Positions 63,645-64,000 of a DNA stretch of 64,000 nt are shown piece by piece. Source of the DNA: Hydrocarboniclastica marina (lineage in GTDB: Bacteria > Pseudomonadota > Gammaproteobacteria > Pseudomonadales > Oleiphilaceae); contig NZ_CP031093.1 of the NCBI RefSeq assembly GCF_004851605.1, positions 496,001 to 560,000 on the forward strand. Reading direction: 5' to 3'. Within the stretch, counting starts at the first letter, position 1; every line of letters starts with the position of its first letter. Both the position numbers and the translations under genes were made by a program. The notes beneath the pieces are model-generated. The model was not told the DNA's origin. It ran no database searches and was given only the letters and a program-made list of their open reading frames with translations.

Positions 63645-64000
63645 TCAATCTTTTTCCAGGCTGATGTTATCGATAAGCCGCGTGCTCCCGAGTTTCGCCG
63701 CAGCCAGCACTGTAATCTGAGCGTCGGACGCCGTCGCGGGCTGTAGCGTTTCGCTTTGCACCACGTTGAAATAGTCCGGCTGGAAGCCATTCTCTCGGAG
63801 GCGGGCCATGGCTCCCGCCTGCAGGCTTGTAAAGTCTGACTCACCCGCCGCAATAGCCTTCGCTGTCTCGGTAAGTAACTGATAAAGAACCGGCGCGCGT
63901 TCCCGTTCCGTCTCGCTCAGAAAGCCGTTACGCGAACTCATGGCCAGGCCGTCTTCCTCACGTACAGTCGGCACGGCAACGATGCGTATAGGCATGAAGA
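63645..64000 (-). CDS. panC: Pantothenate synthetase, 3' part
   Basis: Only the C-terminal 118 or so residues lie in the window; the frame stays open to the right edge. PTVREEDGLAMSSRNGFLSETER is the conserved KMSKS-like region (here MSSRN) of PanC, followed by the helical C-terminal domain ending ARLIDN-like as STRLIDNISL. The enzyme joins pantoate and beta-alanine with ATP. pgi follows on the same strand. Confidence 0.93.
   Translation of the reverse strand, partial: FMPIRIVAVPTVREEDGLAMSSRNGFLSETERERAPVLYQLLTETAKAIAAGESDFTSLQAGAMARLRENGFQPDYFNVVQSETLQPATASDAQITVLAAAKLGSTRLIDNISLEKD

Overview
The window looks like a chromosomal segment of a gammaproteobacterium of the Marinobacter/Pseudomonas group. 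The evidence is gene order: gmk-rpoZ-spoT-ridA, then oxyR-recG with an HDOD gene (the Pseudomonas-type order), and rpsU-yqeY-dnaG-rpoD divergent from tsaD, with plsY, folB-folK and pgi-panC following. No plasmid, phage, rRNA or CRISPR signal was seen. The genus is an inference.

Layout. 1-12 kb: end of a uracil-DNA glycosylase-like gene, three small accessory genes, then the conserved gmk-rpoZ-spoT-ridA and oxyR-recG-HDOD blocks. 12-15 kb: a DUF2489 membrane protein and an orphan molybdopterin oxidoreductase. 15-48.6 kb: a large acyl-CoA catabolic island. 48.7-53.6 kb: gdhA, a KGG-repeat protein, and a bacteriophytochrome-GGDEF gene with its heme oxygenase. 54-64 kb: tRNA-Ile(CAT), rpoD, dnaG, yqeY and rpsU, then tsaD, plsY, folB, folK, pgi and the 3' end of panC.

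The catabolic island is the most interesting part. Its first half (16.0-23.2 kb) carries an ACAD10/11-type acyl-CoA dehydrogenase, a separate APH-fold kinase matching the other half of the mammalian ACAD10/11 fusion, two SDR dehydrogenases, a hotdog thioesterase, a SurE-family phosphatase translationally coupled to the kinase, and an AMP-forming acyl-CoA ligase. This resembles the levulinate (lva) pathway of Pseudomonas putida and suggests 4-hydroxyacyl-CoA breakdown through a phosphorylated intermediate. Next come a five-gene branched-chain-type ABC transporter, a MaoC hydratase, a class II aldolase-like protein and a metallo-beta-lactamase-fold hydrolase. The second half (30.7-48.6 kb) carries a PimC/PimD-like heteromeric acyl-CoA dehydrogenase, a DcaP-like porin, glutaryl-CoA dehydrogenase, a PcaF-type thiolase, a membrane permease, an IclR-family regulator, a hydratase/3-hydroxyacyl-CoA dehydrogenase fusion, a second thiolase, a 600-residue acyl-CoA dehydrogenase, a zinc alcohol dehydrogenase and an aldehyde dehydrogenase. 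The set fits uptake, oxidation and beta-oxidation of hydroxy-, oxo- or dicarboxylic acids to acetyl-CoA and succinyl-CoA. The true substrate cannot be read from sequence.

Regulatory DNA ties the island together. The 16.0, 23.5 and 40.6 kb operons share a composite operator built from GTTTCG/GAAAC half-sites. Related half-sites lie at the aldolase/hydrolase, porin, thiolase/permease and iclR promoters. The IclR-family protein at 39.5 kb is the obvious candidate regulator, because IclR proteins such as PobR and PcaU use operators with three half-sites.
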